DNA of 7,734 nucleotides from Bacillota bacterium (GCA_023428655.1 JAEYXC010000049.1:1-7734); one strand, 5' to 3'. Counted from the first letter of the stretch, positions 1 through 5,771 are shown. Notes: generated by a model not told the origin, from the sequence alone. Numbers and translations: made by a program.

Positions 1-294
1 CAAAGCCGAATATTCTCCAAGACTAAGGCCTGCCATTACCTCAGAAACAATACCGTGTTCACGAATCGCTTGATAAGCTGCTAAGGACATCGTTACCACT
101 GCAGGCTGTGTATTCTCGGTCAGATCAAGCTCTTCCTTTGTTCCATGGAATGCCAACTCTGTAATAGGAAAGCCTAAGCAATCGTTTGCTTCCTCAAAGA
201 CTTGTCGGCAGATGGGAAAAGCATCATAAAGCTCCTTACCCATACCGATATATTGTGCTCCCTGTCCTGCAAATAAAAGTGCTATCTTGCCCAT
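1..294 (-). CDS. fabD: Malonyl-CoA:ACP transacylase, N-terminal part (cut by window edge)
   Basis: Transfers the malonyl group from malonyl-CoA to the phosphopantetheine arm of acyl carrier protein, supplying the extender unit for type II fatty acid synthesis in the cytoplasm. Only the first 98 residues are in the window; the family is usually about 300-310 residues. Visible family marks are the opening LLFAGQGAQ (residues 7-14), NTQPA (61-65) and the nucleophile elbow GLSLGEYSAL (89-98), with Ser91 as the expected catalytic serine. The elbow has Leu where E. coli FabD has His (GHSLGE); this looks like a normal variant. The ATG at 294 is preceded by GGAG five bases upstream. It follows fabK by 24 nt on the same strand, so it is cotranscribed. 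Identity is near certain from the motifs and operon position; the catalytic His and C-terminal part cannot be checked here. Confidence 0.95.
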   Translation of the reverse strand, partial: MGKIALLFAGQGAQYIGMGKELYDAFPICRQVFEEANDCLGFPITELAFHGTKEELDLTENTQPAVVTMSLAAYQAIREHGIVSEVMAGLSLGEYSAL

Positions 295-318
295 AATATC
301 TCCATTCTGTCATAACCT

Positions 319-1251
319 TTACCAATATCTTTTACCCATTAATCGTTCTGCTTCACCGAGCATTTCCAAGATAATATCCTGACAGCTCTGCTCTTTTTTC
401 ACTAAGGCAGCTGCCTGACCGGCCATTACACTGCCAAAATCAACGTCTCCCTGAACGACAGCCTTTGCTAAGGCACCAACACCAAGCTGTTCTATCTCAG
501 AAACAGAAGCATTCGCCGCTTCTAACTCCGTAAATCTACGGCTTAGCTTATTCTTTAAGGTTCTAACCGGATGTCCGGTAGAACGTCCGGTAACCACTGT
601 ATCAATATCCTTTGCTCCCAGAACCTTCTGCTTATAGTTGGGATGCACCGTGCACTCATAGGCCGCTAGGAAACGGGTACCTACCTGTACTGCATCGGCG
701 CCAAGCATGAAGGCTGCGGATACTCCTCTGCCATCTGCGATTCCGCCGGCAGCAATAACCGGAATTTCCACCGCATCCACCACCTGAGGAACCAAAACCA
801 TCGTAGTAAGCTCACCTACATGACCGCCTGATTCTGTGCCCTCTGCAATAACTGCATCCGCTCCGCTTCGTTCCATACGCTTTGCAATTGCAACAGAAGG
901 AATAACCGGTATTACTTTAATCCCGTGAGCTTTCCACATCTCCATGTATTTCGCAGGAGAACCGGCTCCGGTTGTAACGACCTTAACTCCTTCCTCGCAG
1001 ACCATCTTGGCGATATCATCAGCAAACTCACTTAGAAGCATGATATTGACACCAAAAGGCTTCTTCGTGAGCTCCTTTGCCTTTCTGACCTCGGCTCGAA
1101 TCATTTCCACCGGCGCAGTTCCCCCGGCAATGATCCCCAGGCCTCCTGCTTCAGAAACTGCTGAAGCAAGAGAAGCATCTGAAATCCTAGCCATGGCTCC
1201 CTGGAAAATAGGATACTCAATATTCAGTAAATCGCATACTCTCGATTTCAT
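319..1251 (-). CDS. fabK: Enoyl-ACP reductase II, FMN-dependent
   Basis: Catalyses the last step of each elongation cycle, reducing trans-2-enoyl-ACP to acyl-ACP. FabK is a TIM-barrel flavoprotein of the nitronate monooxygenase-like family, unrelated to FabI, and the family is insensitive to triclosan. The 310-residue length is close to the streptococcal enzyme. Visible marks are YPIFQGAMARIS (13-24), GGLGIIAGG (36-44), PFGVNIML (65-72), GTESGGHVGE (138-147) and the phosphate-binding IPVIAAGGIADG (163-174) followed by GADAVQVGTRF (184-194). His144 in SGGH falls at the position of the catalytic His144 described for Streptococcus pneumoniae FabK. The ATG at 1251 has GGAG 11 nt upstream, a little long, with a second weak AGAGG directly before it. 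It lies 56 nt after acpP, with a hairpin in the gap, and 24 nt before fabD. The main alternative is a generic nitronate monooxygenase, which the fab operon context makes unlikely. Confidence 0.95.
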   Translation of the reverse strand: MKSRVCDLLNIEYPIFQGAMARISDASLASAVSEAGGLGIIAGGTAPVEMIRAEVRKAKELTKKPFGVNIMLLSEFADDIAKMVCEEGVKVVTTGAGSPAKYMEMWKAHGIKVIPVIPSVAIAKRMERSGADAVIAEGTESGGHVGELTTMVLVPQVVDAVEIPVIAAGGIADGRGVSAAFMLGADAVQVGTRFLAAYECTVHPNYKQKVLGAKDIDTVVTGRSTGHPVRTLKNKLSRRFTELEAANASVSEIEQLGVGALAKAVVQGDVDFGSVMAGQAAALVKKEQSCQDIILEMLGEAERLMGKRYW

Positions 1252-1270
1252 CCTCTTACTATCTCCATTC

Positions 1271-1288
1271 TGCCGCTCTGAAGCGGCA
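1271..1288 (-). other. Intercistronic hairpin between acpP and fabK
   Basis: Perfect 7-bp GC-rich inverted repeat (TGCCGCT at 1271-1277 and AGCGGCA at 1282-1288) around a 4-nt loop. It lies 19 nt after the acpP stop and just upstream of the fabK ribosome binding site. On the minus-strand transcript it is followed by GAATGGAG, not a U-run, so it is not a standard intrinsic terminator. I infer a role as an RNA-stability or processing element that could let acpP mRNA outlast the downstream part of the operon. Confidence 0.55.
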
Positions 1289-1307
1289 TTGCAATATAAT
1301 TAATTTC

Positions 1308-1550
1308 TTATTCCGACACGTTTCTGCTGTTTAAATACTTCTCGATATCCCCAATTGTACCAATGCTCTCCGTATCCTCCGTTGGAATTTCGATACCGAA
1401 CTCCTCCTCTAAGGACATGATAATCTGGAATAAGTCTAAGGAATCTGCATTCAAATCATCCTTTAAGGAAGTCTCTAAGGTCAAATCTGCTACCTCTACA
1501 CCTAATTGCTCTGCTACTACTTCTTTAATTTTGTTTAAATCCATGGTCAT
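1308..1550 (-). CDS. acpP: Acyl carrier protein
   Basis: Small acidic cytoplasmic carrier that holds growing acyl chains on a phosphopantetheine arm. The reading gives 80 residues, normal for ACP. The prosthetic group site is the DSL motif at residues 36-38 within LNADSLDLFQII, with Ser37 as the attachment residue. The helix III region and acidic composition (SLEEEFGIEIPTED) fit bacterial ACP. I chose the ATG at 1550 because GGAGG (1557-1561) lies 6 nt upstream. The ATG at 1556 directly abuts this site and is too close; the ATG at 1544 (12 nt spacing) is a possible alternative giving 78 residues. The frame stays open to a TTG at 1607, which would add 19 residues. The gene follows fabH after a gap of over 300 nt and precedes fabK. 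Its ribosome binding site is in a hairpin, described separately. Confidence 0.95.
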   Translation of the reverse strand: MTMDLNKIKEVVAEQLGVEVADLTLETSLKDDLNADSLDLFQIIMSLEEEFGIEIPTEDTESIGTIGDIEKYLNSRNVSE

Positions 1551-1555
1551 ATTCA

Positions 1556-1583
1556 TCCTCCGAAATATCGGAGGACTACCTCC
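1556..1583 (-). promoter_or_regulatory. acpP leader with hairpin-sequestered SD and competing alternative stem
   Basis: Reading the minus-strand mRNA, GGAGG (A, 1583-1579) is followed by CCTCC (B, 1574-1570) and then GGAGG (C, 1561-1557). C is the ribosome binding site of acpP. B pairs with C in an 8-bp perfect stem (TCCTCCGA/TCGGAGGA, 1556-1575) with a 4-nt TATT loop. B can instead pair with A in a 5-bp stem (GGAGG/CCTCC) with a 4-nt TAGT loop. The two folds are mutually exclusive. The B:C fold is longer and hides the SD; the A:B fold frees it. The pairing is seen directly; a translational control role is inference. Confidence 0.6.
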
Positions 1584-1607
1584 TTTTCGTTTAATCAGAA
1601 GGGGCAA

Positions 1608-1909
1608 CCTGCTCCCTCCATACTATTTGTTATTGCACTATAAAGCGATATGGTACGCGTCGTCCTAAAATAACCATTACCGACACGTGATCTATGATTA
1701 AGGGCTAATGCCCACTAATCCAACTTCCATTGACTCCTACCGTTGATTACCGATACAGTCTATATCATGTTCAAAAATCCGGTTGTCATACCTAAAATGT
1801 GAAAATAATCCTATATACACCATTTTATTCCATTATCCATTAAAATATTTTAAGTATTAGTTTATAAAGGCCCTACTGCATATTCCGTTTAGATACCCCT
1901 ATCTCCTGT
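1608..1909 (-). other. Gene-free interval between fabH and acpP inside the fab operon
   Basis: About 300 nt with no convincing gene on either strand, unusual inside an otherwise tight operon. It holds an SD-like GGAGG (1615-1619) 7 nt before an in-frame TTG at 1607; a small GGGC/GCCC hairpin with a TAAT loop at 1702-1713; an 11-nt near-direct repeat, ATTACCGACAC at 1676-1686 and ATTACCGATAC at 1746-1756; and a perfect 14-bp AT palindrome TTAAAATATTTTAA at 1840-1853. No clear terminator with a U-run follows fabH. The only promoter-like pair I found for the minus strand is weak (ATGACA at 1789-1784 and TATAGA at 1764-1759, 19-nt spacer). The interval could carry a separate acpP promoter, a long leader or decayed sequence; the sequence does not decide. 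Confidence 0.5.
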
Positions 1910-2887
1910 TCACATCCACTCAACCAGTATTGCTCCACTGGTCATTCCGCCACCAAAACCGACCAATATCAGCTTGTCACCGGTTTTAAGCATTTTCTTT
2001 TGAACCATCTCGTCCAGGGCAAGCCCTATGGAGGCTGCCGAGGTGTTTCCATACCGATCCAGATTCATGTAGAACTTTTCCGTGGGTATCTTCGATAGCT
2101 TTGCTGCCTGTTCAATAATACGACAATTTGCTTGGTGGGTTACGATGAATTTGATCTCTTCCTCTGCGACGGATGCCTTTTCTAGAACGGAGCGGATATG
2201 CTCCGTAATACTTCTTACGGCAAACTTGAAAACCTCCTGCCCCTTCATCGCGATTACCGCAGGCAATGGTTCAGTGCCCTCTACCAGTGGATTGTGAAGT
2301 GGTACTGCCGATAAGGTCAGATAATCCTGCTTACTCCCATCACTCAACAGCTGCATGGAGATAATACCCGTCTCACGATCCGTGGCGCTCAATATTACAG
2401 CCCCTGCACCATCCCCAAAGAGAACACAGGTGGATCGATCCGTCCAATCCAGACTCTTTGATAAGGTCTCTGCTCCAATCACCAGGATATTCTGATACAT
2501 CCCCGTTTCAATAAAGGAAGCAGCACAAGCCATTCCATAAATCAGACCACTGCAGGCTGCTGCCAAATCAAAGGCCGCCGCTCTCGTCGCCCCTAACCGT
2601 TCCTGTACCATACAGGCTACGGAGGGCATAAAGGAATCCGGGGTAATCGTTGCACAGATAATCAGGTCAATTGCCGATGCCTCCATTCCTGCACTTATTA
2701 AGGCTCGATTTGCTGCTTCATATGCCAGATCCGAGGTGTTTTCACCCGTGGATATGTGTCTTTCTCTAATCCCTGTTCTTGATGTGATCCAATCATCACT
2801 GGTCTCTACCAGCCTTGCCATATCACCGTTGGTCAATATGTTTTCCGGAACATAGCTGCCGGTTCCGGCTATCACTGCACGTCGCAT
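1910..2887 (-). CDS. fabH: 3-oxoacyl-ACP synthase III (KAS III)
   Basis: Starts each fatty acid chain by condensing an acyl-CoA primer, such as acetyl-CoA, with malonyl-ACP. Primer preference cannot be read from the sequence. The 325-residue protein has the thiolase fold and the complete Cys-His-Asn triad: Cys112 in AAACSGLIYG, His251 in THQANCRI and Asn281 in YGNTSAASI. The N-terminal DDWITSRTGIRERHI (31-45) and C-terminal LILVGFGGGMTSGA (306-319) are also typical of FabH. The ATG at 2887 has a strong AAGGAGG with an 8-nt gap. It starts 38 nt after fabT and so is cotranscribed from the FabT-box promoter. A secondary-metabolite KAS III is a formal alternative, but the operon context argues strongly for housekeeping FabH. 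Confidence 0.97.
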   Translation of the reverse strand: MRRAVIAGTGSYVPENILTNGDMARLVETSDDWITSRTGIRERHISTGENTSDLAYEAANRALISAGMEASAIDLIICATITPDSFMPSVACMVQERLGATRAAAFDLAAACSGLIYGMACAASFIETGMYQNILVIGAETLSKSLDWTDRSTCVLFGDGAGAVILSATDRETGIISMQLLSDGSKQDYLTLSAVPLHNPLVEGTEPLPAVIAMKGQEVFKFAVRSITEHIRSVLEKASVAEEEIKFIVTHQANCRIIEQAAKLSKIPTEKFYMNLDRYGNTSAASIGLALDEMVQKKMLKTGDKLILVGFGGGMTSGAILVEWM

Positions 2888-2925
2888 TCTGAAGTCCTCC
2901 TTGAATTAATCATATTACTGGCCTG

Positions 2926-3381
2926 TTATCCATCTGCACCGAGATAGATTTCCTTCAGATGCTTATTCAGCTTACTTAAGGCAGTTAATAATACTTCCTC
3001 CTCCTGTGGAGTAAAATCCATCATAATAGCCTTTACCATATCAAGGTGAAATTTTTCATGAATTCGGTATGCCAGCTTCCCCCGATTGGTTAACCTGACA
3101 TTCACAATTCTTCGGTCAGTGCTACTTCTGCTGCGTTCCAGATAACCCTTCTTTATTAACTTATCAACGGCAGTTGTTAAGGTTCCCATTGTGATACCTA
3201 ACTCCATTGCTACTTCCGACATGGTTTTCGACCCATACAAACCGACAGCTTCCACGGTATGTATCTCCGTAATTGATATATCACTGAACGCCCCCTGCTT
3301 GATTGAATATTCCTCGATATTGTTCACATCATCATATATCTCAACCAGCATTTTATTAATTTCAAATAGCTTCTCATTCAT
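2926..3381 (-). CDS. fabT: MarR-family fatty acid synthesis repressor, FabT type
   Basis: Winged-helix repressor of the fab operon; in streptococci and relatives FabT binds DNA with long-chain acyl-ACP as corepressor. The 151-residue protein has MarR architecture: N-terminal helices, a winged helix-turn-helix at about residues 53-97 (MSEVAMELGITMGTLTTAVDKLIKKGYLERSRSSTDRR as the core, with wing residues Asp89-Arg91) and C-terminal dimerisation helices. It is the first gene of the operon, and a perfect FabT-like palindrome overlaps its promoter, so autoregulation is likely. I chose the ATG at 3381 because GGGAG lies 8 nt upstream. An in-frame ATG at 3396, adding five residues, has no good binding site and would include that SD in the coding region. 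The FabT assignment rests on the family plus operon plus operator; the ligand is inferred. Confidence 0.9.
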   Translation of the reverse strand: MNEKLFEINKMLVEIYDDVNNIEEYSIKQGAFSDISITEIHTVEAVGLYGSKTMSEVAMELGITMGTLTTAVDKLIKKGYLERSRSSTDRRIVNVRLTNRGKLAYRIHEKFHLDMVKAIMMDFTPQEEEVLLTALSKLNKHLKEIYLGADG

Positions 3382-3450
3382 GTGCTTCTCTCCCATGCAT
3401 ACTTAAGGTAACCGTCCGTATGCTGTCAATACGTTTACTTTGTATTGCAA

Positions 3451-3471
3451 ATATTTTGATAATCAAAATAT
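3451..3471. promoter_or_regulatory. FabT operator palindrome
   Basis: Perfect 21-bp palindrome with arms ATATTTTGAT and ATCAAAATAT around a single central base. Its core, TTTGAT-A-ATCAAA, matches the FabT box known from streptococci and related Firmicutes (TTTGATTATCAAA on the minus strand). It covers most of the -10 element and the expected start point, so a bound repressor would block RNA polymerase. No second copy of comparable quality was seen elsewhere in the window. Confidence 0.85.
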
Positions 3472-3495
3472 AAAGGAAAATGTTCCCCTTGTCAA
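3467..3495 (-). promoter_or_regulatory. SigA-type promoter of the fab operon
   Basis: On the minus strand the -35 box TTGACA (3495-3490) is a perfect match and the -10 box TATATT (3472-3467) matches 5 of 6, separated by exactly 17 nt. Transcription should start around 3455-3462, leaving a leader of about 75-80 nt before fabT. The -10 box overlaps the FabT palindrome. Confidence 0.85.
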
Positions 3496-3549
3496 GTTAA
3501 TTTTTTCGCGAGAAGCCTCCCTTATTCGAGATATTATATATGGAATGTA

Positions 3550-3578
3550 TTGACAATTCAATCATAATCTGTTATAAA
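3550..3578 (+). promoter_or_regulatory. SigA-type promoter of the tetR-oxidoreductase operon
   Basis: The -35 box TTGACA (3550-3555) is a perfect match and the -10 box TATAAA (3573-3578) matches 5 of 6, with a 17-nt spacer. It points away from the fab promoter; the two -35 boxes are about 55 nt apart. The expected start point is around 3585, inside the adjacent palindrome. Confidence 0.8.
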
Positions 3579-3595
3579 TTGAATATATATTCAAT
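3578..3595. promoter_or_regulatory. Probable TetR operator palindrome
   Basis: Perfect 18-bp palindrome with arms ATTGAATAT and ATATTCAAT, directly after the -10 box and covering the expected transcription start. A second palindrome, TATTCA-A-TGAATA (3588-3600), shares its right arm, and a further ATTCAAT half-site lies in the promoter spacer (3556-3562). The position next to a TetR gene suggests autoregulation; binding is inferred. Confidence 0.6.
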
Positions 3596-3613
3596 GAATA
3601 GGAGTTCAACGAT

Positions 3614-4195
3614 ATGGCTACAAGATTAGAGCAAAAGGAAAAAAGGCGACAGGATATCCTAATGGCAGGATTGGAATTGTTTATTCACAAAGGCTTTTCA
3701 GCCACAAAGATTAGTGACATTGCTGCTAGAGTAAATATGAGTGTCGGGCTGCTCTTTCACTACTTCAAGTCGAAGGAGCACCTGTATGAAGAGCTGATCC
3801 GACTCGGGATGTCAGGACCTAGCTCAATCATGCAGAACGATAAAAGTGATCCCTTATCCTTCTTTGAAACAACTGCGAGTCAGATTTTTGGTTATGCCTC
3901 CAATGATCCTTTGACTGCAAAGATGTTTTTACTAATGAAGCAGGTTCAATATAACGATGCCGCTCCCGAAGCCGTAAAGTTATTATTAAAGGACCAGGAT
4001 ACGATAAGTCAAACCTCTCTGCTGATAGAACAAGGGCAGAAAAATGGTACGATACGTGAGGGTAACCCAATGGCTCTATCGTTAGCTTACTGGGCTGCAA
4101 TACAGGGCGTTTGCGAAGAGCTGGCAATCAATCCCGACTCCCCATGCCCGGAGAGTGATTGGATCGTAGATATTATAAGGAGGAAATCACAATGA
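3614..4195 (+). CDS. TetR/AcrR-family transcriptional regulator
   Basis: Ligand-responsive one-component DNA-binding protein of 193 residues, the usual TetR size. The N-terminal helix-turn-helix spans about residues 12-58: RRQDILMAGLELFIHKGF, then ATKISDIAARVNMSVGLLFHYF and the typical KSKEHLYEELI tail. The C-terminal ligand domain (about 60-193) is not diagnostic. The ATG at 3614 has AGGAG 9 nt upstream. Its stop overlaps the start of the FAD oxidoreductase by 4 nt (ATGA), a sign of translational coupling, so that enzyme is the likely main target together with its own promoter, which bears a palindrome. The ligand is unknown; a lipid or isoprenoid compound is a guess from the partner enzyme and the fab neighbour. 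Confidence 0.92.
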   Translation: MATRLEQKEKRRQDILMAGLELFIHKGFSATKISDIAARVNMSVGLLFHYFKSKEHLYEELIRLGMSGPSSIMQNDKSDPLSFFETTASQIFGYASNDPLTAKMFLLMKQVQYNDAAPEAVKLLLKDQDTISQTSLLIEQGQKNGTIREGNPMALSLAYWAAIQGVCEELAINPDSPCPESDWIVDIIRRKSQ

Positions 4196-5679
4196 AGAAA
4201 GTCATTGTTATCGGTGCCGGTATTGCCGGAATGTCTGCAGGTATTTATGCCCTACAGAGCGGTTTTGAGGTTACCATAATGGAACAACACACAATACCGG
4301 GTGGGAACTGTACCAGCTGGAAACGAGGAGGCTATTTGTTTGAAGGCGGTATGCATTGGCTGACAGGGTCAGATGTTAAGCAGCCTATCCATAGACTCTG
4401 GAAAGAGGTCGGAGCCTTAACTGAAACCACTAAGATTCACCTTCGGGATCCCTTCGTCTCCTATGAGTATAACGGCCAATATGTCAGCCTGCATCGGGAT
4501 CTGAAGATGCTGGAAGAACATCTATGCTCTGTATCGCCGGAAGATACCGTTCAAATCAAACGGCTTTGTAAGGCAGTGAAAGCTTATTCCGCAATAAGCA
4601 TGCCTGTTATGGATATCCCGGGAGTAGCATTAAATGCGAAGGAAAAGGGACCTTCAATGCTTGGCATGCTGCCAAAGCTCCTTCCCATCGTTCTCCGTAT
4701 GAAAAGCTTTAGCAAGCAATCAGTAGAACAATATGTGCAGCGATTTAGGAATCCTGCAATAAAGCTTCTTCTTTCGCAGGTAGTCGGTGACGAGTATGAT
4801 GTAAATTCGTTAATGTTTACATTAGCCTGCCTTGCTTCCGGGGATGGCGGCTATGTTGAAGGAGGTTCTCTGAAGATGGCAGCTAATATGGCTAAGCGCT
4901 TCAAGGACCTGGGTGGCACTATTTCTTACGGTACCAAGGTAGAAAAGATATTGCTGGAAGACAACAAGGCCACCGGTGTAATTGCAAATGGAGAAAAACT
5001 CATTTCCGATGCAGTCATTGTTACGTCGGATACACGTTATGCTATCGATAAGCTCTTTGATCAACCGATTAATGAGCCCTGGGCAGATAGCATGCGAAAG
5101 AACACCTATCCGGCAAATTGTACCTTTATCTGCTTTGGCGTTGAAGCTGATTTATCCCATATACCTGAAGCAGTTATATACACCCTAAATAAACCGATCG
5201 AGATTGCAGGTCATCCGATTAATTCCCTCAGTATTAACAATTATGCAAGCTATGATGGGTACTCCCCGAAGGGATGCAGTTCCCTTACACTGCTCCTCGA
5301 TGGTTATTATGATTATTGGAAAACAGCTATGGAATCAGGTTCATATGTACATAAGAAGCAAGAACTGGCTGAGCAAATCATTACTCATTTGGAGGAGAAG
5401 CTCCCTGAGATTAAAAATAAGGTTAAGATCTGGGATGTCGCAACGCCCTTAACCTACGAACGTTACTGCGGTACATACCAAGGTTCTTGGATGACAATGC
5501 AGACTCCTCACAGTCCAAGGGCTACATACCCTTGCAAACCATCCGGTATCGGCCAGCTCTATCTTGCCGGTCAGCGAATGCAGCCTCCCGGTGGTCTGCC
5601 GGTGGCTCTCATAACAGGACGCCAAGCTGTACAATACCTATGCAGAGATCAAAATATTACATTTCAAGGAAAAGTATAA
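4192..5679 (+). CDS. FAD-dependent oxidoreductase, phytoene desaturase / retinol saturase-like family
   Basis: A 495-residue flavoprotein of the CrtI/CrtISO/RetSat-type superfamily. The N-terminal dinucleotide-binding motif is VIVIGAGIAGMSAG (4-17), with Glu31 at the end of the second strand as the expected ribose-binding acid, followed by PGGNCTSW (36-43) and the substrate-side FEGGMHWLTG (50-59). The C-terminal FAD motif is LYLAGQRMQPPGGLPVALITG (456-476). No signal peptide or clear transmembrane helix is seen; relatives are often membrane-associated. The ATG at 4192 is supported by AGGAGG with an 8-nt gap and overlaps the tetR stop. Family members desaturate, saturate or isomerise polyene lipids. 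No carotenoid synthesis gene is in the window, so I would not call it a phytoene desaturase. The position beside the fab operon suggests a lipid-linked substrate, but the reaction is unknown. Confidence 0.88.
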   Translation: MKKVIVIGAGIAGMSAGIYALQSGFEVTIMEQHTIPGGNCTSWKRGGYLFEGGMHWLTGSDVKQPIHRLWKEVGALTETTKIHLRDPFVSYEYNGQYVSLHRDLKMLEEHLCSVSPEDTVQIKRLCKAVKAYSAISMPVMDIPGVALNAKEKGPSMLGMLPKLLPIVLRMKSFSKQSVEQYVQRFRNPAIKLLLSQVVGDEYDVNSLMFTLACLASGDGGYVEGGSLKMAANMAKRFKDLGGTISYGTKVEKILLEDNKATGVIANGEKLISDAVIVTSDTRYAIDKLFDQPINEPWADSMRKNTYPANCTFICFGVEADLSHIPEAVIYTLNKPIEIAGHPINSLSINNYASYDGYSPKGCSSLTLLLDGYYDYWKTAMESGSYVHKKQELAEQIITHLEEKLPEIKNKVKIWDVATPLTYERYCGTYQGSWMTMQTPHSPRATYPCKPSGIGQLYLAGQRMQPPGGLPVALITGRQAVQYLCRDQNITFQGKV

Positions 5680-5719
5680 CAAACCGGATTGTCCGCCTGT
5701 GGCAACCAACCGATAATAA

Positions 5720-5771
5720 ATACAGTATAAAAGCCGCTCCTTAATAATAAGTCACGGCTTTTATACTGTAT
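5720..5771. terminator. Long inverted repeat between convergent genes, probable terminator
   Basis: Perfect 17-bp stem (5720-5736 with 5755-5771) around an 18-nt loop. The inner core AAAAGCCG/CGGCTTTT has the A-stem-T layout of bidirectional terminators, flanked by a further AT-rich ACAGTAT/ATACTGT extension. It lies 40 nt after the oxidoreductase stop and 44 nt after the glnN stop, which face each other. On the minus strand the stem is followed by TTATTATC, a weak U-rich tail; on the plus strand the only T-run is inside the 3' arm. It is most likely a shared terminator. Confidence 0.75.

Noticed and set aside
1759..1789. Weak minus-strand promoter-like pair upstream of acpP
   Set aside because: The -10 match is poor and the 19-nt spacer is long; mentioned in the interval entry but not called as a promoter.
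3397..3423. GCATAC/GTATGC inverted repeat in the fabT leader
   Set aside because: Only 6 bp with a 15-nt loop; it can arise by chance and does not pair with the SD.
3421..3440. Second TTGACA (minus strand, 3430-3425) downstream of the fab promoter
   Set aside because: The sequence 17 nt further on is TTAAGT, a poor -10 box, and would leave almost no leader before fabT.
3828..4127. Open frame on the minus strand inside the tetR gene
   Set aside because: No family resemblance or ribosome binding site, and it is fully contained in a well-supported gene on the other strand.
4159..4191. TTG start for the oxidoreductase 33 nt upstream of the chosen ATG
   Set aside because: No SD before it, and the conserved Rossmann strand begins directly after the ATG at 4192, which has an AGGAGG site.
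4822..5744. Several short open frames inside and past the oxidoreductase gene, on both strands
   Set aside because: All overlap a full-length conserved flavoprotein, and their translations show no recognisable domain.
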